From Methylobacterium tarhaniae (GTDB lineage Bacteria > Pseudomonadota > Alphaproteobacteria > Rhizobiales > Beijerinckiaceae), in the NCBI RefSeq assembly GCF_001043955.1, contig NZ_LABZ01000018.1, positions 34,454 to 98,453 on the forward strand: a stretch of DNA of 64,000 bases. The letters run 5' to 3'. This document shows positions 18,358 through 27,942 of the stretch, in pieces. Both the position numbers and the translations under genes were made by a program. Below the pieces are notes generated by a model. The model was not told where the DNA came from, did no database searches, and worked only from the letters and a program-made list of their open reading frames with translations. Position 1 is the stretch's first letter; each line of letters starts with the position of its first letter.

Positions 18358-18617
18358 TGGCCACCTCCCGCGAGCCACGCGGCGATCGCCCGGCTCTCGT
18401 CTTCCGAAAAGCCCTTGGCGATGCGGTTCATCACCGTGGCGGGCCGGGCCCCGGTCCGGAACGCCGCGAGCGAGGACGCGATGTCCTCGGCCGTGTGGCC
18501 GGACAGGCTCGGCACCGCGCCACCCGGGGCGCCGTGGCACCCCGAGCAGGACGAGGCGCCCGGCGGCGCGGCCGCCGCCGGGGTCGCGAGCAGCAGGAGC
18601 AGGAGACCGGTCCTCAC
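18354..18617 (-). CDS. small monohaem cytochrome c
   Basis: 87 residues from a GTG overlapping the molybdopterin-subunit stop (GTGA). A hydrophobic signal (RTGLLLLLLATPAAAA) is followed by one haem site, CSGCH, and a Met-containing segment ATVMNRIAKGFSEDE. It is the size of a single-haem FccA-type subunit. It lies exactly between the molybdenum hydroxylase and the flavoprotein genes, so it could accept electrons from either or both. The assignment as FccA rests on position more than on sequence. Confidence 0.85.
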   Translation of the reverse strand: MRTGLLLLLLATPAAAAPPGASSCSGCHGAPGGAVPSLSGHTAEDIASSLAAFRTGARPATVMNRIAKGFSEDESRAIAAWLAGGGQ

Positions 18618-20797
18618 GCGCGCTTCAGGTCCGTGCGGCTCGCCGGGATCTGCCGCACCCGTTTGCCGGTGGCGGCGAAGACCGCGTTGAGCACGGCGGG
18701 CGCCGCCACCGCGATGGTCGGCTCGCCGACGCCGCCGATGAAGCCGCCGGACGGCATCAGGATCGCGTCCACCGCCGGCATCTCGTCGAGGCGCAGGACC
18801 GGGTAGGAATCGAAGTTGGTCTGCTCGATCCGGCCGTCCTTCACCGTGCACTCGCCGTAGAGCGCCGCCGACAAGCCGTAGACGAAGGAGCCGGCGACCT
18901 GCGCCTCGATCTGCTGCGGGTTGATCGCCACGCCCGGATCGGTGGCGGCGACGATGCGGTGGACCTTGATCCTGCCGTCGTCGCCGACCGACACTTCCGC
19001 CGCGGCGGCCACGTAGCTGCCGAAGCCCATGATCTGCGCCAGCCCCCGGTGCACGCCCGAGGGCGGCTTCGTGTCCCAGCCGATCCGCTCGGCCACCGCG
19101 TTCAGCACGGCGAGGTGCCTGGGGTGCTTCTCCATCAGCTTGCGCCGGAAGGCGAGCGGGTCTTGGCCTGCCGCATGCGCCACCTCGTCGAGGAAGCATT
19201 CGAGGTAGATCGCGTTCGGGTTGGTGTTCACCCCGCGCCAGAAGCCCGGGATGATCGGCGGATTGCGCATCGCGTGATCGATGAGCAGGTTCGGGATCGT
19301 GTAGCCGATCGCCGCCTCCGCCCCGCCGGGATTGAGGCCCTGGAACACCACCGGGTCCTTGCCGTCGGCACCGAGCCGTCCCGGGATGATGCCGGCCAGG
19401 ATCGACTGGCCGGAGATCCGCATGTGCAGGCCGGTGAGGTTGCCGGATTCGTCGAGGGCCGCCCGCATCCGGCACTGGGTGACCGGGTGGTAGCGGCCGT
19501 GGGTCATGTCCTCCTCGCGGGTCCAGATCAGCTTGACCGGGGTGCCGGGGAGTTCCTTCGCGATCAGCACCGCCTGGCGCACCCAGTCGTGGGTGGCGCC
19601 GCGCCGGCCGAAGCCGCCGCCGAGATGGATCTTGTGGACGTCGCACTGGCGGGCCGAGAGCCCGGCGGCCTCGGCCGTCGCGGCGAGCGCCGCCTCGCCG
19701 TTCTGGGTCGGGGTCCAGACCTCGCACCGTTCCGGCGTCCAGCGCGCCGTGGCGTTCATCGGCTCCATCGTGGCGTGGTTCTGGAACGGGTAGGCGTAGG
19801 TCGCCTCGACCACCTTGGCGGCCCCTTTCAGCGCGGCGCCCGCATCGCCGGCCTTGTTGCCGACGAAGGCCTCGGGCGCGTCGAGGCCCTCCTTCAGCAT
19901 CGCGGCGATCGTCTCGCTCGACACCTTGGCGTTCGGGCCCTCGTCCCAGACGATCGGCAGCGCCTCGACCGCCGTCTTGGCGCGCCAGAACGTGTCGGCC
20001 ACCACCGCCACCGCGCTGTCGCCGACCCGCACCACCTTGCGCACGCCGGGCATCTTTTCCACGGCGGAGCTATCGACGCTCTTCACCGTGCCGCCGACCA
20101 CCGGGCAGTCGCGGATGGCGGCGTTGAGCATCCCCGGGAGCGTCAGGTCTATACCGTAGACCTGGGAGCCGTCGGTCTTCTCCAGCGTGTCGAGGCGCTT
20201 CACCGGCTTGCCGGCGATGATCCAGTCCTTCGGATCCTTGAGGACCACGTCCTTCGGCGGATCCATCCGGCCGGCGGCGCCCGCGACCTTGCCGAAGGTG
20301 GTGGAGCGGCCGGAAGCCGGATGGCTGATCGTCCCCTTCTCGACCCGGCACTCGCCGGGCGGGACGGTCCATTCCTGGGCGGCGGCCGCGACCAGCATGG
20401 TGCGGGCGGCGGCCCCGCCCTGGCGCACCGCGACGTAGGATTCGCGGATGCCGCGGCTGCCGCCGGTGGAGAAATCGCCCCAGGCGCGGTTGCGGGCGAG
20501 ATTCTGGCCCGGCGTCGGGTACTCGGTGGTGACGCGGGCCCAGTCGCAACCGAGCTCCTCGGCGACGAGCTGGGCGAGGCCGGTCAGCGTGCCCTGACCC
20601 ATCTCCGAGCGGGCGATGCGGATCACCACGGTCTCGTCCGGGCGCACCACCACCCAGGCGTTGACCTCAGGGGCGCCCGCGGCGGGCGCGGCCGCGGCGC
20701 CGGGCAGGTCGAAGCCGAGCGCCAGGCCGCCGGCCGCGGCGGCGGAGCCGGCGAGGAAGAATCGGCGCGACAGGGCGGGGGAGGCAGTCATGGTCAT
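18614..20797 (-). CDS. molybdopterin-binding subunit of an IorB-type molybdenum hydroxylase
   Basis: 727 residues of the xanthine dehydrogenase / aldehyde oxidase family, isoquinoline 1-oxidoreductase beta (IorB) branch. A twin-arginine signal (SRRFFLAGSAAAAGG) predicts export in folded form with its cofactor. Cofactor and active-site regions are EMGQGTLTGLAQLVAEELG, FSTGGSRGIRESY, ATMEPMNATARW, LGGGFGRRG, and GGVGEPTIAVAAPAV with the expected catalytic Glu. There is no FAD subunit gene; in this branch electrons go from the 2Fe-2S subunit to a cytochrome c, which here is the next gene. The substrate is not identifiable. Twelve bases separate it from the 2Fe-2S gene. Confidence 0.9.
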   Translation of the reverse strand: MTMTASPALSRRFFLAGSAAAAGGLALGFDLPGAAAAPAAGAPEVNAWVVVRPDETVVIRIARSEMGQGTLTGLAQLVAEELGCDWARVTTEYPTPGQNLARNRAWGDFSTGGSRGIRESYVAVRQGGAAARTMLVAAAAQEWTVPPGECRVEKGTISHPASGRSTTFGKVAGAAGRMDPPKDVVLKDPKDWIIAGKPVKRLDTLEKTDGSQVYGIDLTLPGMLNAAIRDCPVVGGTVKSVDSSAVEKMPGVRKVVRVGDSAVAVVADTFWRAKTAVEALPIVWDEGPNAKVSSETIAAMLKEGLDAPEAFVGNKAGDAGAALKGAAKVVEATYAYPFQNHATMEPMNATARWTPERCEVWTPTQNGEAALAATAEAAGLSARQCDVHKIHLGGGFGRRGATHDWVRQAVLIAKELPGTPVKLIWTREEDMTHGRYHPVTQCRMRAALDESGNLTGLHMRISGQSILAGIIPGRLGADGKDPVVFQGLNPGGAEAAIGYTIPNLLIDHAMRNPPIIPGFWRGVNTNPNAIYLECFLDEVAHAAGQDPLAFRRKLMEKHPRHLAVLNAVAERIGWDTKPPSGVHRGLAQIMGFGSYVAAAAEVSVGDDGRIKVHRIVAATDPGVAINPQQIEAQVAGSFVYGLSAALYGECTVKDGRIEQTNFDSYPVLRLDEMPAVDAILMPSGGFIGGVGEPTIAVAAPAVLNAVFAATGKRVRQIPASRTDLKRA

Positions 20798-20809
20798 GTG
20801 GGCCTCCCG

Positions 20810-21277
20810 TCAGCCGCGGCCGGTCTCGCCGCCCTCGGCGGCGAGGGTGATGCCGGCAAGCACCCGGTTATAGGTGCCGCAGCGGCAGATATTGGTGATC
20901 TCCTGGCGAATCTCGGCCTCGCTGGGCTTGGGCTTCTGCGCCAGCAGGGCGGCGGCGGCCATGATCATGCCCGACTGGCAGAAGCCGCATTGCGGCACGT
21001 CGAGCGCGGCCCAGGCCTTCTGCACCGGGTGCGAGCGATCGGGGCTCAGGCCCTCGACGGTGACGATCTGCTGGCCCGGCTCGACGCTGGAGACCGGCAT
21101 CGAGCAGGAGCGCACCGCCTGCCCGTCGATATGGACCGTGCAGGCGCCGCACTGGGCGATGCCGCAGCCGTACTTGGTGCCGGTGAGGCCGACCTGCTCG
21201 CGGATCACCCAGAGCAGCGGCGTGTCGGGCTCCACCTCGACCTCGCGCACGGAGCCGTTCACGTTCAGGCGTATCAT
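20810..21277 (-). CDS. 2Fe-2S subunit of an IorA-type molybdenum hydroxylase
   Basis: 155 residues. The N-terminal plant-type ferredoxin cluster ligands are in GCGIAQCGACTVHIDG and CSMPV. The second, helical 2Fe-2S domain has PQCGFCQSGMIM and NICRCGTYNRV. This is the standard small subunit of IorAB-type enzymes. There is no signal peptide, as usual; it is probably exported with the large subunit. I choose the ATG at 21277, six bases after GGAA, over the in-frame ATG at 21289. It is the first gene of the seven-gene operon; the promoter should lie in the 220 bases before the divergent Uma2 gene. Confidence 0.92.
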   Translation of the reverse strand: MIRLNVNGSVREVEVEPDTPLLWVIREQVGLTGTKYGCGIAQCGACTVHIDGQAVRSCSMPVSSVEPGQQIVTVEGLSPDRSHPVQKAWAALDVPQCGFCQSGMIMAAAALLAQKPKPSEAEIRQEITNICRCGTYNRVLAGITLAAEGGETGRG

Positions 21278-21497
21278 GGGCGTTTCCATTGGTTGGCCGG
21301 CGGATGGAACGGTCGCGTGGGGCGCCGCCTTCGGGCCGTTGGCTCGCACCTTGTAGGCATAACAACTTCAAGGCGGCCGGCTGCGTCTGTCAATTGACGG
21401 ATGCGCGAGCGGCAGGGGAGCAACCGTGGATGGCGTGCCTTGGATGCCTGATAGGCTCGGGCTCCTTCGACGCTGCGAGCCGCGATGACCATCCGCG

Positions 21498-22085
21498 ATG
21501 ATCATCCCTGTCACGCCTGACAGCCCGGGTCCCCGCCGGTTCACGGCGGGCGACCTGCGGCTGATGCTGTCGGCCGGGATCCTGCGCGAGGACGAGCGGG
21601 TCGAACTCCCGGACGGTGAGCTGGTCGAGCTGGCGGCGAAAGGCTTCGCGCATGACGTCGTCAAGAACGCGCTCAGGCGCCGTCTCGTCCCGGCGCTCTC
21701 TGAGACGATCTATCTCGGCATCGAGAGCACGCTCTGGCTCGGACCGAACCTGCTGCTGGAGCCCGGTCTCCTCCTCAGCCCTATGAACGCCCGCAGCGCT
21801 TCGCCGGAGGGATTCTGCACCGTCCCGGGTCTGGAGATCCTGCTGGTGATCGAGGTCGCGGTATCGAGCCTCGCCTATGGATCGGGGGCGGAAGGCGGGG
21901 CTCTACGCCCGGAACGGCGTGCGGGAATACTGGGTGATCGACGCGCAGGCGCGCGGAGCCGTGGTGCACCGGGCCCGAAGGATGGCGCCTACCGCGACGT
22001 GGCGGAGCTGTCCCGGCCTTCGGTGTTGCGGCCGGAGGCGGAGGAGCTTGCGGCGGTCACGGTGCCGCTCGCGGCACTCGGGTGA
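21498..22085 (+). pseudogene. Uma2-family nuclease-like gene with two compensating frameshifts
   Basis: The frame encodes a Uma2 (DUF820) restriction-endonuclease-fold protein: RRFTAGDLRLMLSAGIL, then ERVELPDGELVEL, IESTLWLGPNLLLEPGLLL and ILLVIEVAVSSLAYG. At 21879-21880 one extra G shifts the frame. The conserved continuation (DRGRKAGLYARNG, then REYWVIDAQARG) is read in the +1 frame from 21877. Near 21971-21973 one G is missing, which restores the original frame for KDGAYRDVAELSRPSVLRPEAEEL. As written, about 30 residues in the catalytic core, including the Lys of the nuclease motif, are replaced. Either the gene is broken or the sequence has two indel errors in G runs. Confidence 0.8.
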
Positions 22086-22110
22086 CGGCTTCCGAAGAAG
22101 GCGCGGGATC

Positions 22111-22166
22111 CCCTCTCCCACACCTTGCAGCGATCACGGGCAAGCCCGGGATCGCCTGGAGAGGGG
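22111..22166. terminator. extended hairpin after the Uma2 gene
   Basis: Arms CCCTCTCC (22111-22118) and GGAGAGGG (from 22158) enclose an inner stem built from GATC-A-CGGG and CCCG-G-GATC around CAAG. This gives a long imperfect hairpin about 25 bases after the Uma2 stop. It has no U-run. The inner CGGGC-AA-GCCCG core resembles the palindrome repeated at 58.75 kb. Confidence 0.45.
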
Positions 22167-22336
22167 AGTTTGCGCTGGTCTTTGCGGCGGTGTCCCAGAG
22201 ACGGTTTGATTGAAACGACAGAATTGAAGCGCTCCGTCGTCGACCCGGGGCCGCGCAGCAGACGAGAAGTGGTGGTATCTATGCCAGATAACTGGCGGGA
22301 CGAGTCGAACAGGCTCTCGACATAAAGCCCGCTTCC

Positions 22337-24214
22337 TCACGTCCGCTCCGCGATCGCCTTCCCACCGTGCTTCTGCCGGAGCGCGTCGATCTGCTCTTCG
22401 GCCTGGCGGAAGGCGGCGAGGCTCTGGCCCGTCAGTTCGCGGGCGCTCGGCAGGCGGATCTTCATCGGATCGACGAAGCGGCCGTTGATCGCCACCTCGT
22501 AGTGGACGTGGGGGCCGGTCGAGAGGCCGGTGGTGCCGACCGCGCCGATCATCTGGCCGAGGCGTACGCGGGCGCCCGGCGCGATGCCGCGCGCGATCCG
22601 GGCCATGTGGTTGTAGGCGGTGGTGTAGCCGTTGGCGTGCTGGATCTCGACCCGGTTGCCGTAGCCCGAGCGGGCGCCGGCCGAGAGCACCGTGCCGTCG
22701 CCGGTCGCCATGATCGGAGTGCCGCGGGTCGCCGCCCAGTCGACGCCGTTATGGGGCCGGGAATAGCCGAGGATCGGGTGCAGGCGGGGACCGAAGGGCG
22801 AGCTGATCCGTCCCTCCGCCACCGGGCGGCGCATCAGGAATTTCTGGCTCGAGCGGCCGTTCGGATCGAGGTAGTCGACCTCGCTCGAGCCGGGCACCCG
22901 GTAGCGGTAGAGGCCGAAGGTCTCGTCGTGGACGCGCAGGCCGACATAGAGCAGCTCCGGCCGGGCATCGTCGTCCTCGGTGAAGAACAGCTCGGCCCTG
23001 TCGCCTGCGGTGGTGCGCTGCTGCAGGTCGGTGGAGGTCGCCAGCGCCAGGACCATCTCCTCGATGATCGGGCGCGGCACGCCGTTCTTGAGCGCGGTGC
23101 CGTACAGGCTCTCGTAGAGGGTGACGCCGGATTCCTCGTCGTCGTCCTGCGCGGCGCCCGTGCGGGGCGGCGCCACCGAGACGAAGCCGCCGCGGTCGTT
23201 GGCGGCCACGATCTCCTGGATGCCGTCCTCGCCGTAGAGGGTGACCCGGGCGATGCCGCGATTCTCCGGGTTGTGGCCGCTCCCCTCGGGGGCGATGAGG
23301 AGGCGCACGTGCTGGCCCTCGGGCAGGTCGGTCCTCGCCCGGGTGCTGAGGCTTCCCAGCAGGGCGGCGAGCCGCGCCGGCTCGGCGCCGTTGCGCTTCA
23401 GGAGATCCGCCAGGCTCTGGTCCTTCGCCAGCACGAGGTCGCGCTCCTCGACCAGCCGCGCGCCCGTGCCGTCGCCGGTGCCGGTCTCGGCGATCTCGGT
23501 CAGGTTCTCGGGGAGGATCCGGACCTCGATGTTGCGAAAGCGCGCCTCCGGCCCGGACTCGTCGGGCAAGGCGGCCGGCCGCAAGGCCCGGGAAAGCAGG
23601 CGCTCGGCCGGGAAGGCGGGCGGCAACGGCCCGCCCGAGAGGGACTGCGTCTCGGCCACGAGGGCGCTCACCTCGTCGTCGGTGAGGGCCGGCGCGCCCT
23701 CCTCCAGGGAGGCCTCGGCGAGCGGGCTGCGCATCAGCGTCACGGCGGTCTCGGCCGGGTCCGAATCGCCGTCCGGAGCGGCCGGCGCTTCGACCCGGGC
23801 GCTGCGCAGGGGGTCGAAGGGCGGCACCGGCATGTCGGGCGGGCGCAGGGACAGCTCGGTGGCGATCTGCACGTAGGCGTGGACGCGGATCACCTCGCGC
23901 TCGCCGGCGCGCTCGCTCATCGGCGCCTTGAAGGCGGTCTTGGCCGCCACGATCATCTCGTCGCGCACCAGCCGGTCGCCCTTGCGGGCGACGTCGCCGG
24001 ACCCGGCCTCGCCATGGGGTGCCAGCGCCCGCTCCGGCGGCGTCGCCACCACGCCGTCGGCGGCGGCGAGGTAGAGCGCGACGCCGATCAGCCCCGCACC
24101 GGTGATTCCGGTGAGGAGGCTGCCGGCGAGCCAGCGCAGGTTGAGGGCCTGCCGGGGCGGCCGCGACGCGGCAGGCGAAGCGGCGAGGGAGGGCAGGTCG
24201 ACGAAAGCGGACAA
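22337..24214 (-). CDS. M23 family metallopeptidase (peptidoglycan endopeptidase-like)
   Basis: 625 residues. One membrane anchor lies near residues 30-53 (LLTGITGAGLIGVALYLAA). A long acidic, low-complexity periplasmic region follows, then an OapA/LysM-like segment (LVLAKDQSLADLLKRNGAEP) and a C-terminal LytM/M23 domain. Zinc ligands and catalytic residues are in RPHNGVDWAA (HxxxD), HANGYTTAYNHMARI and GPHVHYEV (HxH). GRISSPFGPRLHPILGY precedes the domain, as in MepM/NlpD-like enzymes. All ligands are present, so it is probably an active cell-wall hydrolase. It is a single gene. Confidence 0.9.
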   Translation of the reverse strand: MSAFVDLPSLAASPAASRPPRQALNLRWLAGSLLTGITGAGLIGVALYLAAADGVVATPPERALAPHGEAGSGDVARKGDRLVRDEMIVAAKTAFKAPMSERAGEREVIRVHAYVQIATELSLRPPDMPVPPFDPLRSARVEAPAAPDGDSDPAETAVTLMRSPLAEASLEEGAPALTDDEVSALVAETQSLSGGPLPPAFPAERLLSRALRPAALPDESGPEARFRNIEVRILPENLTEIAETGTGDGTGARLVEERDLVLAKDQSLADLLKRNGAEPARLAALLGSLSTRARTDLPEGQHVRLLIAPEGSGHNPENRGIARVTLYGEDGIQEIVAANDRGGFVSVAPPRTGAAQDDDEESGVTLYESLYGTALKNGVPRPIIEEMVLALATSTDLQQRTTAGDRAELFFTEDDDARPELLYVGLRVHDETFGLYRYRVPGSSEVDYLDPNGRSSQKFLMRRPVAEGRISSPFGPRLHPILGYSRPHNGVDWAATRGTPIMATGDGTVLSAGARSGYGNRVEIQHANGYTTAYNHMARIARGIAPGARVRLGQMIGAVGTTGLSTGPHVHYEVAINGRFVDPMKIRLPSARELTGQSLAAFRQAEEQIDALRQKHGGKAIAERT

Positions 24215-24296
24215 GGAATCGGGCCCTGGAATCAGGCGGATGGCTGAGGACCGCCCTTGGCGCCGAAACCGTGACCGTTTTGAGACGCGGGTCCTC

Positions 24297-26465
24297 CTAC
24301 TCCGCCGCGGCCCTGGGCGCGTAGCCGAGCCGGGCGTTCAGCTCGTCGATCAGCGACGAGGCGGCTTCCGCGATGACGGTGCCGGGCGGGAAGATCGCCG
24401 AGGCGCCGGCCTGGCGCAGGGCCGCGAAGTCGCCCGGCGGGATCACGCCGCCGACCACGATCATCACGTCGGGCCGGCCGGCCTCGTCGAGCGCCCGCTT
24501 CAGCTCCGGCACCAGGGTGAGGTGGCCGGCGGCCAGGGACGAGACGCCGACGATGTGGACGTCGTTCTCCACCGCCTGGCGCGCCGCCTCCTCGGGGGTG
24601 GCGAAGAGCGGCCCGATATCGACGTCGAAGCCGAGATCGGCGAAGGCCGACGCGATCACCTTCTGGCCGCGGTCGTGCCCGTCCTGGCCCATCTTGGCGA
24701 CCAGGATGCGGGGGCGGCGCCCATCCGCCTCCTCGAAGGCCTCGACCTGCCCGCGCACCCGCTCGACCGCCGCCGACATGCCGCCCATCTCCCGCTTGTA
24801 GACGCCCGAGATCGCCCGGATCTCGGCCCGGTGCCGGCCCCAGGCCCGCTCCAGCGCCTCCGAGATCTCGCCCACCGTGGCCTTGGCCCGGGCCGCCTCG
24901 ACGGCGAGGGCCAGGAGGTTGCCGCCACCATTCGCCGCCTCGGTCAGGGCCGCGAGCCGCGCCTCGACCGCCTGCCCGTCGCGCTCGGCGCGCAGGCGCT
25001 TGAGCTTGTCGATCTGGAGCGTGCGGACGTTGCCGTTATCGACCCGCAGCAAGTCGATCGCCCGGTCGCCGTCGGGCTTGTAGCGGTTGACGCCGACGAT
25101 GACCTGCTGGCCCGAATCGATCCGCGCCTGGGTGCGGGCCGCCGCCTCCTCGATGCGCAGCTTCGGGATGCCGGCCTCGATCGCCTTGGCCATGCCGCCC
25201 AAGGCCTCGACCTCGCGGATATGGGCGGAGGCGCGGGCGACGAGGTCCTGCGTCAGCCGCTCGACATAGTAGGAGCCGCCCCACGGATCGATGATCCGGG
25301 TGGTGCCGCTCTCCTGTTGCAGGAACAACTGGGTGTTGCGGGCGATGCGGGCCGAGAAGTCGGTCGGCAGCGCCAGCGCCTCGTCGAGCGCGTTGGTGTG
25401 GAGCGACTGGGTGCCGCCCTGCGTCGCCGCCATTGCCTCGACGCAGGTGCGGGTGACGTTGTTGAACACGTCCTGGGCGGTCAGCGACCAGCCCGAGGTC
25501 TGCGAATGGGTGCGCAGCGCCAGGGACTTGTCGGATTTCGGGGAAAAGTCCTTGACCAGGGAGGCCCAGAGCAGGCGCGCCGCCCGCATCTTGGCCACTT
25601 CCATGAAGAAGTTCATCCCGATCGCCCAGAAGAACGACAGGCGCGGCGCGAACTTGTCGATGTCGAGCCCCGCCGCCATCCCGGCGCGGATATACTCGAC
25701 GCCGTCGGCGAGCGTGTAGGCCAGTTCGAGGTCCTGCGTCGCCCCGGCCTCCTGCATGTGATAGCCGGAGATCGAGATCGAGTTGAACTTCGGCATGTGG
25801 GCCGAGGTGTAGGCGAAGATGTCCGAGATGATCCGCATCGACCCGGCCGGCGGGTAGATGTAGGTGTTGCGGACCATGAACTCCTTGAGGATGTCGTTCT
25901 GGATCGTGCCGGCGAGCTTTTCCGGCGGCACGCCCTGCTCTTCGGCCGCGACGATGTAGAGGGCGAGCACCGGCAGCACCGCGCCGTTCATCGTCATCGA
26001 CACGGTCATCTGGTCGAGGGGAATCCCCGAGAACAGCGTCCGCATGTCGTAGATCGAATCGATCGCGACGCCCGCCATGCCGACATCACCCGAGACCCGC
26101 GGATGGTCGGAATCGTAGCCGCGGTGGGTGGCGAGATCGAAGGCGACCGAGAGGCCCTTCTGCCCGGCCGCGAGGTTGCGGCGGTAGAAGGCGTTCGAAT
26201 CCTCCGCCGTGGAGAAGCCGGCATATTGCCGGATCGTCCAGGGCTGGGTCGCGTACATGGTGGGGTAGGGGCCGCGCAGGAACGGCGCGATGCCCGGATA
26301 GGATCCGGCGAGGTCGAGCCCGTTCCGGTCCTGCGGGCCGTAGGCGGCCTTCACCGGGATGCCCTCGGGGGTCGTCCAGGGCTCGGCGGCGGCCGCCACC
26401 GCGGCGGAGTTGGCCGCCGCGGCCGGCGCGAAGGCGATTTCCGAGAAATCCGGGATGCGGGTCAT
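24297..26465 (-). CDS. mcmA: methylmalonyl-CoA mutase (B12-dependent)
   Basis: 722 residues. It isomerises methylmalonyl-CoA and succinyl-CoA using adenosylcobalamin. In Methylobacterium-type bacteria it serves the ethylmalonyl-CoA pathway for C1/C2 assimilation. Catalytic-domain hallmarks are [35 protein letters not shown], and [15 protein letters not shown]. The C-terminal cobalamin domain has the base-off DxHxxG motif in [10 protein letters not shown] plus [11 protein letters not shown]. It is a single-chain large (alpha-type) subunit with both domains. No small subunit or MeaB chaperone gene is adjacent. It lies 82 bases upstream of the M23 gene on the same strand. Confidence 0.96.
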   Translation of the reverse strand: MTRIPDFSEIAFAPAAAANSAAVAAAAEPWTTPEGIPVKAAYGPQDRNGLDLAGSYPGIAPFLRGPYPTMYATQPWTIRQYAGFSTAEDSNAFYRRNLAAGQKGLSVAFDLATHRGYDSDHPRVSGDVGMAGVAIDSIYDMRTLFSGIPLDQMTVSMTMNGAVLPVLALYIVAAEEQGVPPEKLAGTIQNDILKEFMVRNTYIYPPAGSMRIISDIFAYTSAHMPKFNSISISGYHMQEAGATQDLELAYTLADGVEYIRAGMAAGLDIDKFAPRLSFFWAIGMNFFMEVAKMRAARLLWASLVKDFSPKSDKSLALRTHSQTSGWSLTAQDVFNNVTRTCVEAMAATQGGTQSLHTNALDEALALPTDFSARIARNTQLFLQQESGTTRIIDPWGGSYYVERLTQDLVARASAHIREVEALGGMAKAIEAGIPKLRIEEAAARTQARIDSGQQVIVGVNRYKPDGDRAIDLLRVDNGNVRTLQIDKLKRLRAERDGQAVEARLAALTEAANGGGNLLALAVEAARAKATVGEISEALERAWGRHRAEIRAISGVYKREMGGMSAAVERVRGQVEAFEEADGRRPRILVAKMGQDGHDRGQKVIASAFADLGFDVDIGPLFATPEEAARQAVENDVHIVGVSSLAAGHLTLVPELKRALDEAGRPDVMIVVGGVIPPGDFAALRQAGASAIFPPGTVIAEAASSLIDELNARLGYAPRAAAE

Positions 26466-26561
26466 CGGCCTGCGGCTCTCGTTGCTGGCGTTCCTTGGCG
26501 ATGACTTATAGGACCGGGTGCCGCTGCGGCCAATGGGTGGAAGGTCGGAGGCGAGGCGCGA

Positions 26562-26897
26562 TCAGCGCGCCTCCTCGCCTCCCGCGACCCGGCCGCGAGC
26601 CCTCGCCCTCACCCAGTCGCGCCGCCGCTGGTCGGCCTTCGACTCGGCCGTCTCCCGGTCCGCCGGCACGGTAGCGTAGAAATCCGCGACCGCGGCGCCA
26701 CCATGGATGCGCTGGCCGCGGCCCGCCTCCTGTCGCAGCCGCCAGCAGCCGAGCGCCTGCCGTTCGCCGTCGCCCCGGGCGCGGGTGCAGGCTTCCGCCC
26801 GGCTGGCGCGGGGCGAGGCCTCGGCGCTGAAAGACAGGGCGGCGAACGCGAGGGGCGCGAGGACGGCGAGACGAGGCAGCGACGGCTTGCGGAGCAT
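26562..26897 (-). CDS. small secreted protein of unknown function
   Basis: About 111 residues from the ATG at 26897. A clear signal peptide (LPRLAVLAPLAFAALSFSAEA) is followed by a short Cys-containing mature part (EACTRARG, ALGCWRLRQEAG) rich in Arg, Ala and Glu. The two cysteines could form a disulfide. It matches no family I know. It is divergent from the DUF817 gene, with 48 bases between the starts, which supports it being real. Confidence 0.5.
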   Translation of the reverse strand: MLRKPSLPRLAVLAPLAFAALSFSAEASPRASRAEACTRARGDGERQALGCWRLRQEAGRGQRIHGGAAVADFYATVPADRETAESKADQRRRDWVRARARGRVAGGEEAR

Positions 26898-26945
26898 TCC
26901 GGACCTTTCGTATGGGGAGGGCGACAAGCCTAGAGATCCGCCCCC

Positions 26946-27935
26946 ATGCCCGCAACCTCACCGGGACCACCGCCGGACAGCGCCGCGCGGCTCTGGGCGC
27001 CGCTCGCAGGATTCGCGGTCCTGGAAGCGCGCCTCGGCGACCGGGCGCAGGCCCGGGGGCCGGTCGCGGCGGGCCTCTACGAGTTCCTGCGCTTCGGGGT
27101 GAAGCAGGGCTGGGCCTGCCTGTTCGGCGGGGCGATGTGCGGCCTCCTGATCGTCACCCACCTGGCCTATCCGGCCGGCGCGCCGGTCGCCCGCTACGAC
27201 GTCCTGACCCTCGCGGCGATCGCCATCCAGGTCGCGATGCTGGCCTTCCGCCTCGAGACCTGGGAGGAGGCCAAGGTCATCCTGGTCTTCCACGCCGTCG
27301 GCACCGCGATGGAGCTGTACAAGACCCACATGGGCTCCTGGGTCTATCCCGAGCCGAGCCTGCTGCGGCTGGGCGGCGTGCCGCTCTTCACCGGCTTCCT
27401 GTATGCCAGCGTCGGCTCCTATCTCGCCCGGGTGTGGCGCCTGTTCGATTTCCGGTTCACCCGCCATCCGCCGCTCTGGGCCCTCGTCGTCCTGTCGCTG
27501 GCGGTCTACGTCAACTTCTTCACCCATCACGTGACGACGGACCTGCGCCTCGTGCTGTTCGCAGGGACCGCCGCCCTGTTCGGGCCGGCAACCATCCATT
27601 TCCGGGTCTGGCGGGTCTACCGGCGCATGCCGCTCCTCCTCGGCCTGCTCTTCGTCACCCTGTTCATCTGGTTCGCCGAGAATATCGGCACCGCGACGCG
27701 CGGGTGGGTCTATCCGCACCAGGCCGCCGGCTGGGCGGCGGTGTCGCCGGCGAAATTCGGCTCGTGGTTCCTCCTGATGATCGTCTCCTACACGCTGGTG
27801 GCTCTGGCGAGCCGGCCCAGGGCGCTCGCCGAGGCAGAGCGCACGCCGAGCGTGGCCATTGACGCGGGCCCCGCCCGGCCCACTTCCCCGACGACAGTCG
27901 CCGGTTCCCTGCCGGCAGGTTCCCTCTCGGAGTGA
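26946..27935 (+). CDS. DUF817 family integral membrane protein
   Basis: 329 residues with about eight membrane helices. The conserved family block is YEFLRFGVKQGWACLFGGAM. Further on are FHAVGTAMELYKTHMGSWVYPEP and WFAENIGTATRGWVYPHQ, with the invariant E, K, W and P residues repeated in both halves. The protein is believed to be a multi-pass inner-membrane protein; its biochemical role is unknown. The non-conserved tail after LASRPRALAEAE is low complexity. The stop lies seven bases before the protease start, so the two are probably co-transcribed. Confidence 0.85.
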   Translation: MPATSPGPPPDSAARLWAPLAGFAVLEARLGDRAQARGPVAAGLYEFLRFGVKQGWACLFGGAMCGLLIVTHLAYPAGAPVARYDVLTLAAIAIQVAMLAFRLETWEEAKVILVFHAVGTAMELYKTHMGSWVYPEPSLLRLGGVPLFTGFLYASVGSYLARVWRLFDFRFTRHPPLWALVVLSLAVYVNFFTHHVTTDLRLVLFAGTAALFGPATIHFRVWRVYRRMPLLLGLLFVTLFIWFAENIGTATRGWVYPHQAAGWAAVSPAKFGSWFLLMIVSYTLVALASRPRALAEAERTPSVAIDAGPARPTSPTTVAGSLPAGSLSE

Positions 27936-27942
27936 CGACACG

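Noticed and set aside
18194..21397. A 1067-codon plus-strand frame opposite the molybdenum hydroxylase operon
   Set aside because: Antisense shadow of the sox/hydroxylase genes with Arg/Gly/His-rich composition and no domain.
22125..22325. Short open frames between the Uma2 gene and the M23 gene
   Set aside because: No ribosome site, no conserved pattern, and they overlap a hairpin. The interval is treated as noncoding.
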